Positions 39,597 through 49,012 of a stretch of DNA of 64,000 bases are shown piece by piece. The stretch comes from Candidatus Nitrotoga fabula. GTDB lineage: Bacteria > Pseudomonadota > Gammaproteobacteria > Burkholderiales > Gallionellaceae. The stretch is taken from assembly GCF_905221025.1 (NCBI RefSeq), contig NZ_CAJNBL010000028.1, forward strand, positions 33,603 through 97,602. The letters run 5' to 3'. The position numbers were made by a program, and so were the translations under genes. The stretch's first letter is position 1. Each line of letters starts with the position of its first letter. The notes under the pieces are model-generated. The model ran no database searches. It was not told the DNA's origin and worked only from the letters and a program-made list of their open reading frames with translations.

Positions 39597-40628
39597 ATGA
39601 AAATTTCCGGGGAAAATCTGGCGCGCCATCTTGCTCGAGAACTTGCTCCGATGTATGTTGTTCACGGCGATGCTCTGCTGCTTGTCATTGAGGCTGCAGA
39701 TGCCATTCGGGCTGCTGCGCGGAAGGCAGGCTATACTGAAAAGGATGTCTTGATTGCTGAGCCAGGTTTCAAATGGGCAGACCTGCGCAACAGCGCTCAG
39801 AATTTTTCTCTGTTTGCAACGCGCAAGCTTGTGGACCTGCGCATTCCATCTGGAAAACCCGGGGTGGAAGGTGCACAGACCTTGCAGGATTTTTGTCAGA
39901 ACCTTCCTGTTGACACTGTCACGCTGATCACGCTGCCACGCCTGGACAAGGCAGCCACGGGCAGCAAATGGTTCGCGGCGTTGTCATCACGTGGGATAGT
40001 CGTTGCAGCAGATGAAATAGCGCTGGATGCCCTTCCAGCGTGGATTGCCGGTCGGTTGAAACGTCAGGACCAATCGGTTGACGCAGATACTTTGGCCTTT
40101 CTTGCCGAGCGGGTAGAGGGGAATCTGCTGGCGGCTTTTCAAGAAATCCAGAAACTTGCATTGCTTTTCCCGGCCGGCCCGCTATCCTTTAAGCAAGTAA
40201 AAGATTCGGTAATGGATGTTGCCCGGTATGATGTGTTCAAGCTGTCCGAGGCTATGCTGTCCGGTGATATGGTGCGGTACGCACATATTCTTGACGGGCT
40301 GCGTACGGAAGGGACTTCTTCGGTGCTGATACTCTGGGCGTTGACTGAAGATATTCGCACCCTTGGCAGGGTGATGTTTTCAATGCAGCGCAAGGATGAT
40401 CTGGCTGCAGCATTACGGGATGCACGTGTGTGGGGGATGCGCTCGAAACTGATAGAGCACACTATGCGGCGCATCAATCAGGTTACAATCGAGAATGTGC
40501 TGTGGCGATTATCTTGTATTGACAGGATAATCAAAGGGTTGAGCAGTGGTGATGTGTGGGATGAGTTGTTGCAGGCGGGTGTATGTTTTGCGAATTTGAA
40601 ATCAACGTGCAATAAAGCCGATGGATGA
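39597..40628 (+). CDS. holA: DNA polymerase III delta subunit
   Basis: Delta opens the sliding clamp within the clamp loader. MYVVHGDALLLVIEAADAIR matches the HolA N-terminal domain, followed by NFSLFATRKLVDLRIPSGKP and the C-terminal helical domain. The ATG at 39597 is preferred, since a frame open from 39555 would overlap the lptE end. It overlaps cutA by eight bases. At 343 residues it is normal. Confidence 0.93.
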   Translation: MKISGENLARHLARELAPMYVVHGDALLLVIEAADAIRAAARKAGYTEKDVLIAEPGFKWADLRNSAQNFSLFATRKLVDLRIPSGKPGVEGAQTLQDFCQNLPVDTVTLITLPRLDKAATGSKWFAALSSRGIVVAADEIALDALPAWIAGRLKRQDQSVDADTLAFLAERVEGNLLAAFQEIQKLALLFPAGPLSFKQVKDSVMDVARYDVFKLSEAMLSGDMVRYAHILDGLRTEGTSSVLILWALTEDIRTLGRVMFSMQRKDDLAAALRDARVWGMRSKLIEHTMRRINQVTIENVLWRLSCIDRIIKGLSSGDVWDELLQAGVCFANLKSTCNKADG

Positions 40629-40950
40629 AATTATTCTGGTTCTGACCAACCTTCCGGATCGAGAGAGTGCTCTGCGTGTTGCCAATGCCTTGATTGAAAG
40701 CCGCGCTGCTGCATGCGTTAATATTTTGGCAGAGTGTACTTCAGTTTATTGCTGGCGGGGGAAGACGGAGACTGCAAGCGAGGTGCCGCTGTTAATCAAG
40801 GCAACTTACAATACATATCGGGATATCGAGAAAATCATCCATGCACTCCATCCCTATGAACTTCCAGAGATCATGGCTGTCTCTGTCAGGGATGGCTGCC
40901 CTGACTATTTAAACTGGATCGTACAGGCAACATCCGTAGCGAAGTTATAG
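40621..40950 (+). CDS. cutA: CutA divalent-cation tolerance protein
   Basis: This 109-residue protein forms a ferredoxin-like trimer related to PII. LVLTNLPDRESALRVANALI, then RAAACVNILAECTSVYCWRG and LPEIMAVSVRDGCPDYLNWI are diagnostic. It is linked to copper tolerance in E. coli, with the exact role unclear. Its start overlaps the end of holA. A dsbD gene lies downstream, the same cutA-dsbD neighbourhood as in many proteobacteria. Confidence 0.94.
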   Translation: MDEIILVLTNLPDRESALRVANALIESRAAACVNILAECTSVYCWRGKTETASEVPLLIKATYNTYRDIEKIIHALHPYELPEIMAVSVRDGCPDYLNWIVQATSVAKL

Positions 40951-41187
40951 ACCCAGTATCTGAAAATTCAAAATGCTCCTGTGTTGATCCAGTAACCCCT
41001 GTTTACGTTTTTAAAATGCCAGCTCATGATCATGTGCCTGCGATTTGAGCCGCTTTTAACGGTGCATTCTGAATGGAATGAAGTACGTTCTTACTCTTTG
41101 TTTACCGGCCTTTTTGATAATATATTGAGACTGAAATAATTAAAATTAGGATTTGATCTGGATGCCGCCATTAAACAGAAAGTCGTC

Positions 41188-41277
41188 ATGAATGCAGAAT
41201 ACACTTTTGAGCCGCGGGCAGATGGAGTCGATGATACCGCCTGGTATACAGTGCAAGCTTTTTTCAAGGGTATTTAG
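41188..41277 (+). CDS. Candidate 29-residue leader ORF before dsbD
   Basis: ATG 41188 opens a frame that ends with TAG at 41275-41277, two bases before the dsbD ATG (41280). It reads EYTFEPRADGVDDTAWYTVQ. The AAGGG of dsbD lies inside its last codons, so translation could be coupled. No family is recognised. It could be a leader peptide, the tail of a degraded gene, or chance. Confidence 0.25.
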   Translation: MNAEYTFEPRADGVDDTAWYTVQAFFKGI

Positions 41278-41279
41278 CG

Positions 41280-43124
41280 ATGCGTTTTGTGCTGTTGATA
41301 TTGTTATTATTGACCCAGGTTTCCCATGCGGACAGTTTCCTGGATCGTTTACCCTTGCTTGGAGGAGGAGGGAATAATGTCATTCTGCCGCCGGATAAAG
41401 CGTTTGGTCTGGAAGTTAGAGTAATCGACGGATTCACTCTTCAGGCAAGTTTTAATATTACACCTGGATATTATCTGTATCGCGATAAAGTCAGTTTTTC
41501 AATAACGGATGACCCTGTACAGGCGGCGGATGTAAAAATTCTTAATGTGTCCATGCCGGAAGGGGAAATGAAATCTGATCCCAATTTTGGTGACTTAAGA
41601 GTATTTCATCAGCCTTTCCAAGCAATGATTACACTGGAGCGAGGCAACAATTCATCGCGGAAAATTATCCTGGCGGCCCGTTATCAGGGATGCAAGGAAA
41701 ATGATCTTTGCTATGCTCCGATTGACAAGCAGTTCAGCATTATGCTGCCCGAAGCAGGTTCAGTAACACTAGGGGAGCGATCATTTCAATCCATGACCCA
41801 GGCATCACAAGCGGGAGGAGCCCCTGCGCAATCTGAAAGCGCTTTGCTTTCCAGTTTGCTGCAACAGGGCAATTTCTGGTTGATTATATTATTTTTCTTT
41901 GGCGCTGGCCTGCTTCTTGCCTTTACACCTTGCGTACTTCCGATGATCCCGATTCTTTCGGGGATCATCGTCGGACGCGGTTTGCATCCAACCAAAATGC
42001 ATGGCTTTATTTTGTCGTTTGCCTATGTGCTTGGCATGGCGCTAACTTATGCTGCAGCCGGTGTGGCCGCTGGCCTGTCAGGAACGTTGCTTTCCAGTGC
42101 GCTACAGACGCCTTGGGCGCTGGGCGGCTTTGCTGTCATTTTTGTGCTGCTGGCCCTGTCAATGTTCGGTTTCTATGAGGTGCAACTTCCCTCTGTCCTG
42201 CAAAGCAAATTGACCAACACCAGTAATCGCCTGCATGGTGGTCACTTGAGTGGGGTATTTGTGATGGGTGCGCTTTCTGCGCTTATGGTCAGTCCTTGTG
42301 TTGCCGCACCCATGGCAGCTGCACTCCTGTACATCGGACAAACTCATGATGCGGTAATGGGCGGCATTGCGTTATTTGCATTGGCAATAGGGATGGGCAT
42401 TCCTTTGCTCGTGATTGGAGCGTCAGCCGGGGTGTTGCTACCTAAGGCAGGTGCATGGATGGAAACCGTCAAGAATTTTTTTGGCGTCGTAATGCTGGCA
42501 ATGGCGATCTGGATGATTTCAACCTTAATACCACTAAGCTTGCAGATGTTGCTATGGGGGGCTTTGTTGGTGCTATCTGCCATTCACATGCGTGCGCTGG
42601 AGTCTTTATCAAATAAAGCTTCCGGCTGGGAGAAACTATGGAAGGGTGTCGGTATTCTGGCACTGTTACTGGGTAGTGCCTATTTGATCGGAGCCCTTTC
42701 AGGTGCACGTGATATTTTGCGTCCATTGGCAGGGTTGGGAAACGGTCCAGCTATCGCGGTTCCGGTAATGCAATTTGACCGGGTAAGAAATGTAACGGAG
42801 CTGGAAAACCGTATTTCGCAGGAAAAAGGCAGAACCATAATGCTGGATTTTTATGCAGATTGGTGTATATCCTGCAAAGAGATGGAGCGTTTTACGTTTG
42901 CCGATGAGAGGGTGCAGGCCAAGTTGAAACATGCTGTTTTGCTGCAAATTGACGTTACAGCCAATAATCATGATGATCAATCATTGCTTAAACGTTTTGG
43001 ATTATTCGGTCCACCCGCTATTCTGTTTTTTGACAGGCAAGGAAACGAGCAGAAAATGCAACGTATAACGGGCTATCAGAACGCAGATCGCTTTTTACAA
43101 TCTTTAAACCAGGTGGGATTATAG
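41280..43124 (+). CDS. dsbD: Thiol:disulfide interchange protein DsbD
   Basis: DsbD carries electrons from cytoplasmic thioredoxin across the inner membrane to periplasmic oxidoreductases and cytochrome c maturation. It has a signal peptide (MRFVLLILLLLTQVSHA) and an N-terminal immunoglobulin-like domain with the redox pair in GCKENDLCYAPID. The eight-helix membrane domain from about residue 200 holds FTPCVLPMIPILSG and VSPCVAAPMAAALLYIG, each with its redox Cys. The C-terminal thioredoxin domain has DWCISCKEME. All six Cys are present in 614 residues. trxA at 51216 could supply reducing power. Confidence 0.95.
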   Translation: MRFVLLILLLLTQVSHADSFLDRLPLLGGGGNNVILPPDKAFGLEVRVIDGFTLQASFNITPGYYLYRDKVSFSITDDPVQAADVKILNVSMPEGEMKSDPNFGDLRVFHQPFQAMITLERGNNSSRKIILAARYQGCKENDLCYAPIDKQFSIMLPEAGSVTLGERSFQSMTQASQAGGAPAQSESALLSSLLQQGNFWLIILFFFGAGLLLAFTPCVLPMIPILSGIIVGRGLHPTKMHGFILSFAYVLGMALTYAAAGVAAGLSGTLLSSALQTPWALGGFAVIFVLLALSMFGFYEVQLPSVLQSKLTNTSNRLHGGHLSGVFVMGALSALMVSPCVAAPMAAALLYIGQTHDAVMGGIALFALAIGMGIPLLVIGASAGVLLPKAGAWMETVKNFFGVVMLAMAIWMISTLIPLSLQMLLWGALLVLSAIHMRALESLSNKASGWEKLWKGVGILALLLGSAYLIGALSGARDILRPLAGLGNGPAIAVPVMQFDRVRNVTELENRISQEKGRTIMLDFYADWCISCKEMERFTFADERVQAKLKHAVLLQIDVTANNHDDQSLLKRFGLFGPPAILFFDRQGNEQKMQRITGYQNADRFLQSLNQVGL

Positions 43125-43285
43125 TTTTATATTTCCTTAATGATTGATTTCCAGAGAACGATAGGGTACAGTTTGCTGGAGCATAAGATATTACTGTTTA
43201 TTTATGTTCTTCATGAATTTCATGGGTAAGTTGTACTGTTCGTTATTAATCTTTTGTTTACCAATTAATTTTTGAAGAGTTCATT

Positions 43286-43606
43286 ATGGCTACAATAACC
43301 GAGAAAGATTTGACTGAATTGCTGATTGGCTTTACTAAAGCGCAGGTTGCAATCATTAATGCTTTAAAAGATCAAAAAGATTACCATGCAATGACTAGGG
43401 TTGTGGGGAGTGTCGGCATTGTTGCAGGAATCGAAGATGAAGGAACGACAGGTGGGCAGGATCCGATACGTCCACCGATTACTCTGAGCACATTGCCCGC
43501 TCATTTGATATTAAGAGAAATTTCTGCCCGGGGATCGTTCCCGCTCAATATGGAACAGCTTGCACATCAGGAAGTCGGTAAGATTTTCAGTAAGCCCAGA
43601 CCGTAG
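43286..43606 (+). CDS. Small protein of unknown function
   Basis: This 106-residue protein has no recognised family. Residues 1-32 (TEKDLTELLIGFTKAQVAII) look amphipathic-helical. The middle is Gly/Thr-rich with GIEDEGTTGGQDPIRPPITL, and the C-terminus returns to helix (NMEQLAHQEVGKIFSKP). There are no signal peptide, membrane segment or Cys residues. GAAGAG precedes the ATG at 43286. It is alone between dsbD and an 865-bp gap. Confidence 0.6.
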   Translation: MATITEKDLTELLIGFTKAQVAIINALKDQKDYHAMTRVVGSVGIVAGIEDEGTTGGQDPIRPPITLSTLPAHLILREISARGSFPLNMEQLAHQEVGKIFSKPRP

Positions 43607-44477
43607 GATTGGTTAGACCGGGTATTCGTGGGCATGCTGGATTTGGGTATCCATGGGCTACATGGCAAATTTTGATCATAATGTTGTGGCCACTTGCCTA
43701 ATGTGGAGTTTTTACTTATATCTTTAGGAAATAGATTTTTCCAGATTCTGCATGCCCGCACCCTTCAGATTTCTGATGTGCCCTGATATCGCGACCGGTG
43801 CTATACAGTCGTTTTCATCAGGCCAATTGGTTGGCAGGAAGTAGACCGGGTGTAATTGGCGCATTGATTCTATTTAGCAGTTCCCCTCGAAAACTTATAA
43901 GTACGTTGCTCATACATCAAGATGTGGGTTGATATTACAGCGCCTAGGTTCTAGCCCGGAACCTGGGTATCGGTTGTATAGCTGGTGCTTTTTCATGATG
44001 ATTCATATGGCTGAGGTAATATTTTTCCTGCCTTATGCTTGAGCCGTTTGCGGTATTTTTCATCGCTAATTCTTATGCAGAAAAATCAGGAGCGCAACTT
44101 GAAACAGGAATCCAGTTAGTTAACCTGCATTCCTGCCGGGGGATGCAGGTTGTGTTTGTCCGCTGAATGAGCTGCATGGATGTATATTTTTTGGGGCCGT
44201 TTGACGTATGAAGCAGGTTGTCGGACACAGGTTCAGTTGCCGATGTATTTTTCATGCTGATTTTAATCAGGCTTTGGTGCTGTCCTCGGAGCTTAACCGG
44301 TGGAAAGGAAATCAGGGTTATTCTGGGGTACAATTGTTTTATATGCAAATTGCAGAACGATACTTCGAATATAACCTAGGCAAAAAACAGGAAAGGGGTA
44401 TCCATGACGGCGTTAAAAAAATCATATTGATGTGATTGATGTGACTGATGTTATAAATCGTATAGTTAGGTATGTTT
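43607..44477. other. 870-bp gene-free region with hairpins upstream of trpG
   Basis: No coding frame here is convincing; the longest (44208-44435) has no motif. Two hairpins stand out: CCTAGGTTC/GAACCTGGG near 43945-43969, and AACCTGCAT/ATGCAGGTT at 44122-44151. A trp attenuator is not evident: I see no Trp-rich leader peptide. The trpG promoter must lie near the right end. Confidence 0.35.
44122..44151. other. Nine-bp perfect hairpin in the gene-free region
   Basis: AACCTGCAT pairs exactly with ATGCAGGTT around 12 bases. The downstream sequence TGTGTTTGT is only weakly T-rich, so a terminator role is doubtful. Confidence 0.45.
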
Positions 44478-45047
44478 ATGTTGCTAATGATAGACAACTA
44501 TGATTCTTTTACTTATAACTTGGTGCAATATTTTGCCGAATTGGGTGAAGATGTGGCGGTTCATCGTAATGACCAGATTACTCTGGATCAGATCGAGATG
44601 CTTCAACCACAACATATCGTTATTTCGCCAGGACCGTGCACACCCAATGAGGCAGGAATTTCACTTGCCGTTATTCGGCATTTTGCGAACCGCATCCCTA
44701 TCTTCGGGGTCTGTCTTGGTCATCAAAGTATCGGCCAATCATTCGGTGGTCATATAGTCCATGCCAGGCAATTGATGCACGGAAAGGTTTCAGCTATATA
44801 TCATAATAATAGCAGCGTTTTTCGTGGGTTGCCCAGTCCTTTTACAGCTACCCGATACCATTCACTAGTGATTGAGCGTGCCACGCTGCCAGAGTGTCTG
44901 GAAGTCACTGCATGGACTGAGGATGGTGAAATCATGGGGATAAGTCACAGAACGATGGCAGTAGAAGGGGTGCAATTTCATCCAGAATCCATACTTACTG
45001 AGCATGGCTATAAAATACTTGCTAATTTTTTGCGTGGTAGTCGTTAA
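44478..45047 (+). CDS. trpG: Anthranilate synthase glutamine amidotransferase subunit (TrpG/PabA)
   Basis: It supplies ammonia from glutamine to chorismate-using partner TrpE (or PabB). [20 protein letters not shown] is the N-terminus, followed by [33 protein letters not shown] holds the catalytic Cys, and [16 protein letters not shown] the His-Glu pair. The start at 44478 fits the family; 44472 is also in frame. Its stop overlaps the trpD start (TAATG). trpE is not in the window. Confidence 0.93.
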   Translation: MLLMIDNYDSFTYNLVQYFAELGEDVAVHRNDQITLDQIEMLQPQHIVISPGPCTPNEAGISLAVIRHFANRIPIFGVCLGHQSIGQSFGGHIVHARQLMHGKVSAIYHNNSSVFRGLPSPFTATRYHSLVIERATLPECLEVTAWTEDGEIMGISHRTMAVEGVQFHPESILTEHGYKILANFLRGSR

Positions 45048-46069
45048 TGGATTATTTTAGTGTCCTCCGTCGCCTGTGTAATCGAGAAGATTTATCGTAC
45101 GATGACATGCAGGAATTGGTGCGGAATATCATGGGCGGAATGTTGACTCCTGCTCAAATTGCGGCTGCACTGGTTGCTCTGCATATGAAGGGGGAGAGTG
45201 TCACCGAAATTACTGCGGCTGCCCAGGTAATACGCAATCTTTCAGCCAAAGTGAAGGTGCATGATGTTGATCATTTGATCGATACCTGCGGGACAGGCGG
45301 CGACGGTGCACAGACCTTTAATATTTCTACTGCTTGTGCGCTTGTTGCAGCGGCGGTAGGGGCACGCGTGGCTAAGCATGGTGGACGTTCAGTTTCCAGT
45401 ACCTGTGGGAGCGCCGATATTCTGGAGAAATTGGGCGTCAATGTTAATTTTACCCCACAACAAGTAGCGCGTTGTGTGCAGGAAATCGGGGTGGGTTTTA
45501 TGTTTGCCCCCAATCATCATAGCGCGATGAAAAATGCGGCACCAGTGAGACGAGAACTTGGAGTGCGTACTTTATTTAATTTGTTGGGCCCTTTAACGAA
45601 CCCAGCAGGCGCACAGAGTCAAGTCATGGGTGTTTTTCAGCGTGAATTGACAGGAAAGCTGGCACGAGTGCTTCAGCAACTGGGCAGCAGTCATGTTTTG
45701 GTGGTGCATGGCGCAGACGGTCTGGATGAAATTTCTATCAGCGGCCCTACTTATGTCGCGGAGCTGAAAAACGGAAATGTAACTGAATACATGGTGCGGC
45801 CCGAAGATTTTGGATTAAGGTCCGCCCCGCTGGATAGTATCCGTGTTGTGAATGCCGATGAGGCGCTTACTATTTTATTGTCTGTATTGGATAATCATCC
45901 GAGCGCCGCACGTGATATTGTGCAGCTAAATGCTGGAGCAGCTATTTATGTGGCAGGACTTGCTGCCAGTCTGCAAGAAGGGGTAAAAAAGGCTGGAGAG
46001 GCCATTGCCAGCGGTGCAGCAAAAAAGAAGTTGGAAGAGCTTGTCAGTTTTAAGTGTGCGGGAGAATAA
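45047..46069 (+). CDS. trpD: Anthranilate phosphoribosyltransferase
   Basis: It couples anthranilate to PRPP, the second step of tryptophan synthesis. Motifs are DTCGTGGDGAQTFNISTA (PRPP site), VAKHGGRSVSSTCGSADILE, then FMFAPNHHSAMKNAAPVRRE and TLFNLLGPLTNPAGAQSQVM. At 340 residues it is normal. It overlaps trpG by one base. trpC, the usual next gene, is missing here; the next gene is a nitronate monooxygenase homologue after about 250 bases. Confidence 0.95.
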   Translation: MDYFSVLRRLCNREDLSYDDMQELVRNIMGGMLTPAQIAAALVALHMKGESVTEITAAAQVIRNLSAKVKVHDVDHLIDTCGTGGDGAQTFNISTACALVAAAVGARVAKHGGRSVSSTCGSADILEKLGVNVNFTPQQVARCVQEIGVGFMFAPNHHSAMKNAAPVRRELGVRTLFNLLGPLTNPAGAQSQVMGVFQRELTGKLARVLQQLGSSHVLVVHGADGLDEISISGPTYVAELKNGNVTEYMVRPEDFGLRSAPLDSIRVVNADEALTILLSVLDNHPSAARDIVQLNAGAAIYVAGLAASLQEGVKKAGEAIASGAAKKKLEELVSFKCAGE

Positions 46070-46322
46070 TGGCTCAAGGTTTTTCCAAATGCATATTTTT
46101 TATTTCGACTCAATTTTCCAGATTGGATACATTGAAAGTAGGTATTTCTTGAATTGAATCTGTTTTTACTTGATATGGTGTTGTGGCCCATCCATGTAAT
46201 TGAGTTCAGCATTTGATGCTTCAAAATAATCGGCCAGGTTGTTTTAACATTAAGTTACATATAACGCTGAAGACTACTTGCTATTTAAATGTAATATTGT
46301 GTCAAGAACTTTAAGGGTGGCA

Positions 46323-47579
46323 ATGAAGTCTGTAGATGATTTTCGCCTGAAACTTGGTGAGCATGAATTGGTTCCCCTTATAATAGGTGGAATGGGAGTC
46401 GATATTTCAACAGCAGAACTGGCGTTGGAAGCTGCCCGTCTTGGAGGTGTAGGGCATCTATCTGACGCTATGCTGCCAACTGTAACAGATAGACTTTTGC
46501 ATACCAATTTTGTCAGGACAAAACTCAGGCAATATAAGAGCAATGTCGCGAATGCCGATAAATCCACAGTCCAATTTGATCTTGAACAGATTGCGGAATC
46601 GACACGTCTTCACGTGAGCAGGGCCATGGAAGCTAAGCGTGGTACGGGGATGATTTTTGTTAATTGTATGGAAAAGCTTACCATGAATGCACCGCGCGAG
46701 ACATTGCGCGTACGTTTGCACGGGGCACTTTCTGCGGGTATAGATGGAATAACCTTGAGCGCAGGTTTGCATTTGGGATCATTTGCGTTGATGGAGGATC
46801 ATCCTCGTTTTCGTGATGCCAAGCTAGGAATTATTGTCTCTTCATTAAGGGCGTTGCAGATTTTTTTGCGTAAAAATGCCAAGCTGAATCGTCTTCCTGA
46901 CTATATTGTAATTGAGGGGCCATTAGCTGGCGGGCATCTTGGTTTTGGTATGGATTGGAACAAGTACGATCTAAGAGAAATTTGCAAAGAAATTTACCTT
47001 TATCTTCGGGCTGAAAATCTGGAGATTCCTATTATTCCGGCGGGTGGAATTTTTACTGGTAGCGATGCTGTTTCTTTTCTGGAAATGGGTGCAGCAGCGG
47101 TGCAAGTGGCAACGCGTTTTACGGTAACGCGTGAATGCGGTTTGCCGGAAAAAATTGTGCAGGAATATTTCAAGGCCAACGAGGAAGATATTGAGGTAAA
47201 CATGATTTCGCCTACTGGTTATCCAATGCGAATGCTAAAAAAAAGTCCAGCCATTGGTGCAGGAATTCGTCCCAACTGTGAGGCTTATGGCTATTTGCTT
47301 GATGGTAACGGTAATTGTGCTTATATCACGGCATATAATCGTGAAGTAGCGGCACATCCCAATGCAAGAAAAATTTCTGTCATGGATAAAACATGTTTGT
47401 GTACGGCTATGCGTAATTTTGATTGTTGGACTTGCGGGCATAATACTTACCGGCTTAAGGATACTACACGCCGGCTTGCAGATGGAACATACCAGATGTT
47501 AACAGCAGAACATGTGTTCAAGGATTATCAGTTCAGCACGGATAACAGGATATCATTGCCAAATGTTCATCCCCAGTAA
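46323..47579 (+). CDS. Nitronate monooxygenase (2-nitropropane dioxygenase)-family flavoprotein
   Basis: This is an FMN-dependent TIM-barrel protein. LVPLIIGGMGVDISTAELAL is the N-terminal flavin site. IVIEGPLAGGHLGFG carries the catalytic-type His, and IIPAGGIFTGSDAVSFLEMG and AAAVQVATRF complete the FMN-phosphate motifs. AAGGGTGG precedes the ATG at 46323. The C-terminal tail (about residues 355-380) has Cys-rich CLCTAMRNFDCWTCGHN, which is unusual for the family and could hold a metal or disulfide. At 418 residues it is longer than typical class I enzymes. Substrate unknown; related proteins act as enoyl reductases or oxidases. Confidence 0.85.
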   Translation: MKSVDDFRLKLGEHELVPLIIGGMGVDISTAELALEAARLGGVGHLSDAMLPTVTDRLLHTNFVRTKLRQYKSNVANADKSTVQFDLEQIAESTRLHVSRAMEAKRGTGMIFVNCMEKLTMNAPRETLRVRLHGALSAGIDGITLSAGLHLGSFALMEDHPRFRDAKLGIIVSSLRALQIFLRKNAKLNRLPDYIVIEGPLAGGHLGFGMDWNKYDLREICKEIYLYLRAENLEIPIIPAGGIFTGSDAVSFLEMGAAAVQVATRFTVTRECGLPEKIVQEYFKANEEDIEVNMISPTGYPMRMLKKSPAIGAGIRPNCEAYGYLLDGNGNCAYITAYNREVAAHPNARKISVMDKTCLCTAMRNFDCWTCGHNTYRLKDTTRRLADGTYQMLTAEHVFKDYQFSTDNRISLPNVHPQ

Positions 47580-47664
47580 ATTAATATATTAAGCCGTATA
47601 ACACGAATACATTTCCATTTTATGGAAACAGGCTAATGACTTAATATGGGATGGCTGGTCATCT

Positions 47665-48117
47665 TTAATTTTTCTGTGCAGGCTCTTTGAGATCAAACAT
47701 TTTGTTTAATGAAGTCTGATTAGTAAGCAAATCTGCAAGGGTGTAACGATTCAAAGTATCAAAAAAATTTTTTCGTGCGGTTGCAAGAACAGATTTGAGG
47801 GTGCACCCTGGTAACAGTGGACAGCTTTGATTGTTTGGATTAAAACACTCAACTAGGTTAATGTTTTCTTCCATGTCACGCACTACGGCTCCGATGTTGA
47901 TCAACTGGGGTGAATGCGCCAATCGTATCCCTCCCCCTTTGCCTCGTGTGGTTTGAATATAGCCACGGTTTGCTAGTTGATGCACTACTTTTGTCAAATG
48001 GCTCTGTGAAATACCGTAACTTTCAGCAATTTCGCTGATGGTGGCCAGCCTGTCTTGTCGTGCACCTAAATAAATTAAGGTACGCAACGAATAATCAGTA
48101 AAGTGGGTAAATTGCAT
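47665..48117 (-). CDS. nsrR: Rrf2-family NO-sensing repressor, NsrR-like
   Basis: This 150-residue winged-helix repressor uses an Fe-S cluster to sense nitric oxide and control denitrification and NO-detoxification genes. The N-terminus MQFTHFTDYSLRTLIYLGAR is typical of NsrR, with Asp8 in the position of the fourth cluster ligand known from Streptomyces NsrR. The recognition helix is in ISQSHLTKVVHQLANRGYIQ. The cluster Cys residues are C91, C99 and C105. IscR-type regulators have a similar layout, but MQFTHFTDYSLR fits NsrR. No target genes adjoin it. An ammonia oxidiser producing NO would need it. Confidence 0.85.
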   Translation of the reverse strand: MQFTHFTDYSLRTLIYLGARQDRLATISEIAESYGISQSHLTKVVHQLANRGYIQTTRGKGGGIRLAHSPQLINIGAVVRDMEENINLVECFNPNNQSCPLLPGCTLKSVLATARKNFFDTLNRYTLADLLTNQTSLNKMFDLKEPAQKN

Positions 48118-48457
48118 TTGTGGCTACATGTAAATGTTAAACTTTTAATTGAATCAGCGTATCATTTTAATCAGAATTGTGTTTGATTCCTAGAAGTAAA
48201 TGGTTATGTAAGCTTGGATTTTTTCCTTGAAATAATTTGGGTTGCTCTTGATCTTAAAATTAGTCCTTTGGCGAAGACAGTTCCGCTTATGTGCCTGTGC
48301 ATACAATCTGCAAGTGAAAAGACAAGGGTGTAATGTGAATACGTTAATTACTGTGCTTCTTCATAGATGGGGACATGCGAATTCGGTTGCACTATAGTAA
48401 TACCTGATTTAGAGGTTTTGTAATGTCGTTTTGAATGAATGTGAAGGAGTTCAATTA
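48118..48457. other. Divergent spacer upstream of nsrR
   Basis: This 340-bp non-coding region separates nsrR from the thioredoxin-fold gene. It has an 8-bp TACATGTA palindrome just upstream of nsrR, but no convincing full NsrR operator. GAAGGAG precedes the ATG at 48458. Confidence 0.35.
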
Positions 48458-49012
48458 ATGGTGAGTTTGCAACCTCCGATTTGCAACTTTGGCTGGAAAG
48501 CCCCTGTATTTGATTTGCCGGGAGTAGATGGAAAACGCTATACCTTGGAAAATATTCGAGGTAGAAACGGACTGCTGGTAATGTTTATTTGTAATCATTG
48601 TCCGTATGTAAAATCAATCCGTGACCGAATCGTACGAGATACAGGGGAGTTGTTGCTTTATGGCATCAATAGTATTGCTATTATGTCGAATGATTCTGCC
48701 GAATATGAAGAAGATTCATTTGAGAATATGCAAAAAGTTGCACAGCAGTATGCTTTTCCATTTCCTTATGTATGGGATGAAACGCAGCAGATTGCGAAAA
48801 ATTATGGAGCAGTTTGTACACCGGATTTTTTTGGGTTTAATGCGCATTTGGAGTTGCAATATCGCGGTCGCCTGGATTCCTCGCGTAAAGAAGCAGTAAT
48901 GAATGCCCCCCGGGATCTATTTAACGCTATGGTACAAATCGCCCAAACTGGCAAGGGGCCGCTGGAGCAGATTGCCAGTATGGGGTGTTCCATAAAATGG
49001 AAAGAAGAGTAG
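48458..49012 (+). CDS. Thioredoxin-fold (AhpC/TSA-like redoxin) protein
   Basis: This 184-residue cytoplasmic protein has a peroxiredoxin/redoxin fold. KAPVFDLPGVDGKRYTLENI is the N-terminal redoxin signature. LLVMFICNHCPYVKSIRDRI carries CNHCPYV, a CxxC-type motif characteristic of this redoxin subfamily. FPYVWDETQQIAKNYGAVCT then PDFFGF contains the cis-Pro region. The ATG at 48458 follows GAAGGAG. An upstream in-frame start (48431) is less likely. Reductase or peroxidase function is inferred. Confidence 0.85.
   Translation: MVSLQPPICNFGWKAPVFDLPGVDGKRYTLENIRGRNGLLVMFICNHCPYVKSIRDRIVRDTGELLLYGINSIAIMSNDSAEYEEDSFENMQKVAQQYAFPFPYVWDETQQIAKNYGAVCTPDFFGFNAHLELQYRGRLDSSRKEAVMNAPRDLFNAMVQIAQTGKGPLEQIASMGCSIKWKEE

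Noticed and set aside
43945..43969. Terminator near the CCTAGGTTC/GAACCTGGG hairpin
   Set aside because: There is no T-run, and it is 340 bases from the nearest stop codon.
44208..44435. 75-codon ORF upstream of trpG
   Set aside because: No motif or good ribosome-binding site is visible, and it crosses a hairpin-rich region.
48118..48180. NsrR operator upstream of nsrR
   Set aside because: Only a short TACATGTA palindrome and loose AT symmetry are present, not a convincing full operator.
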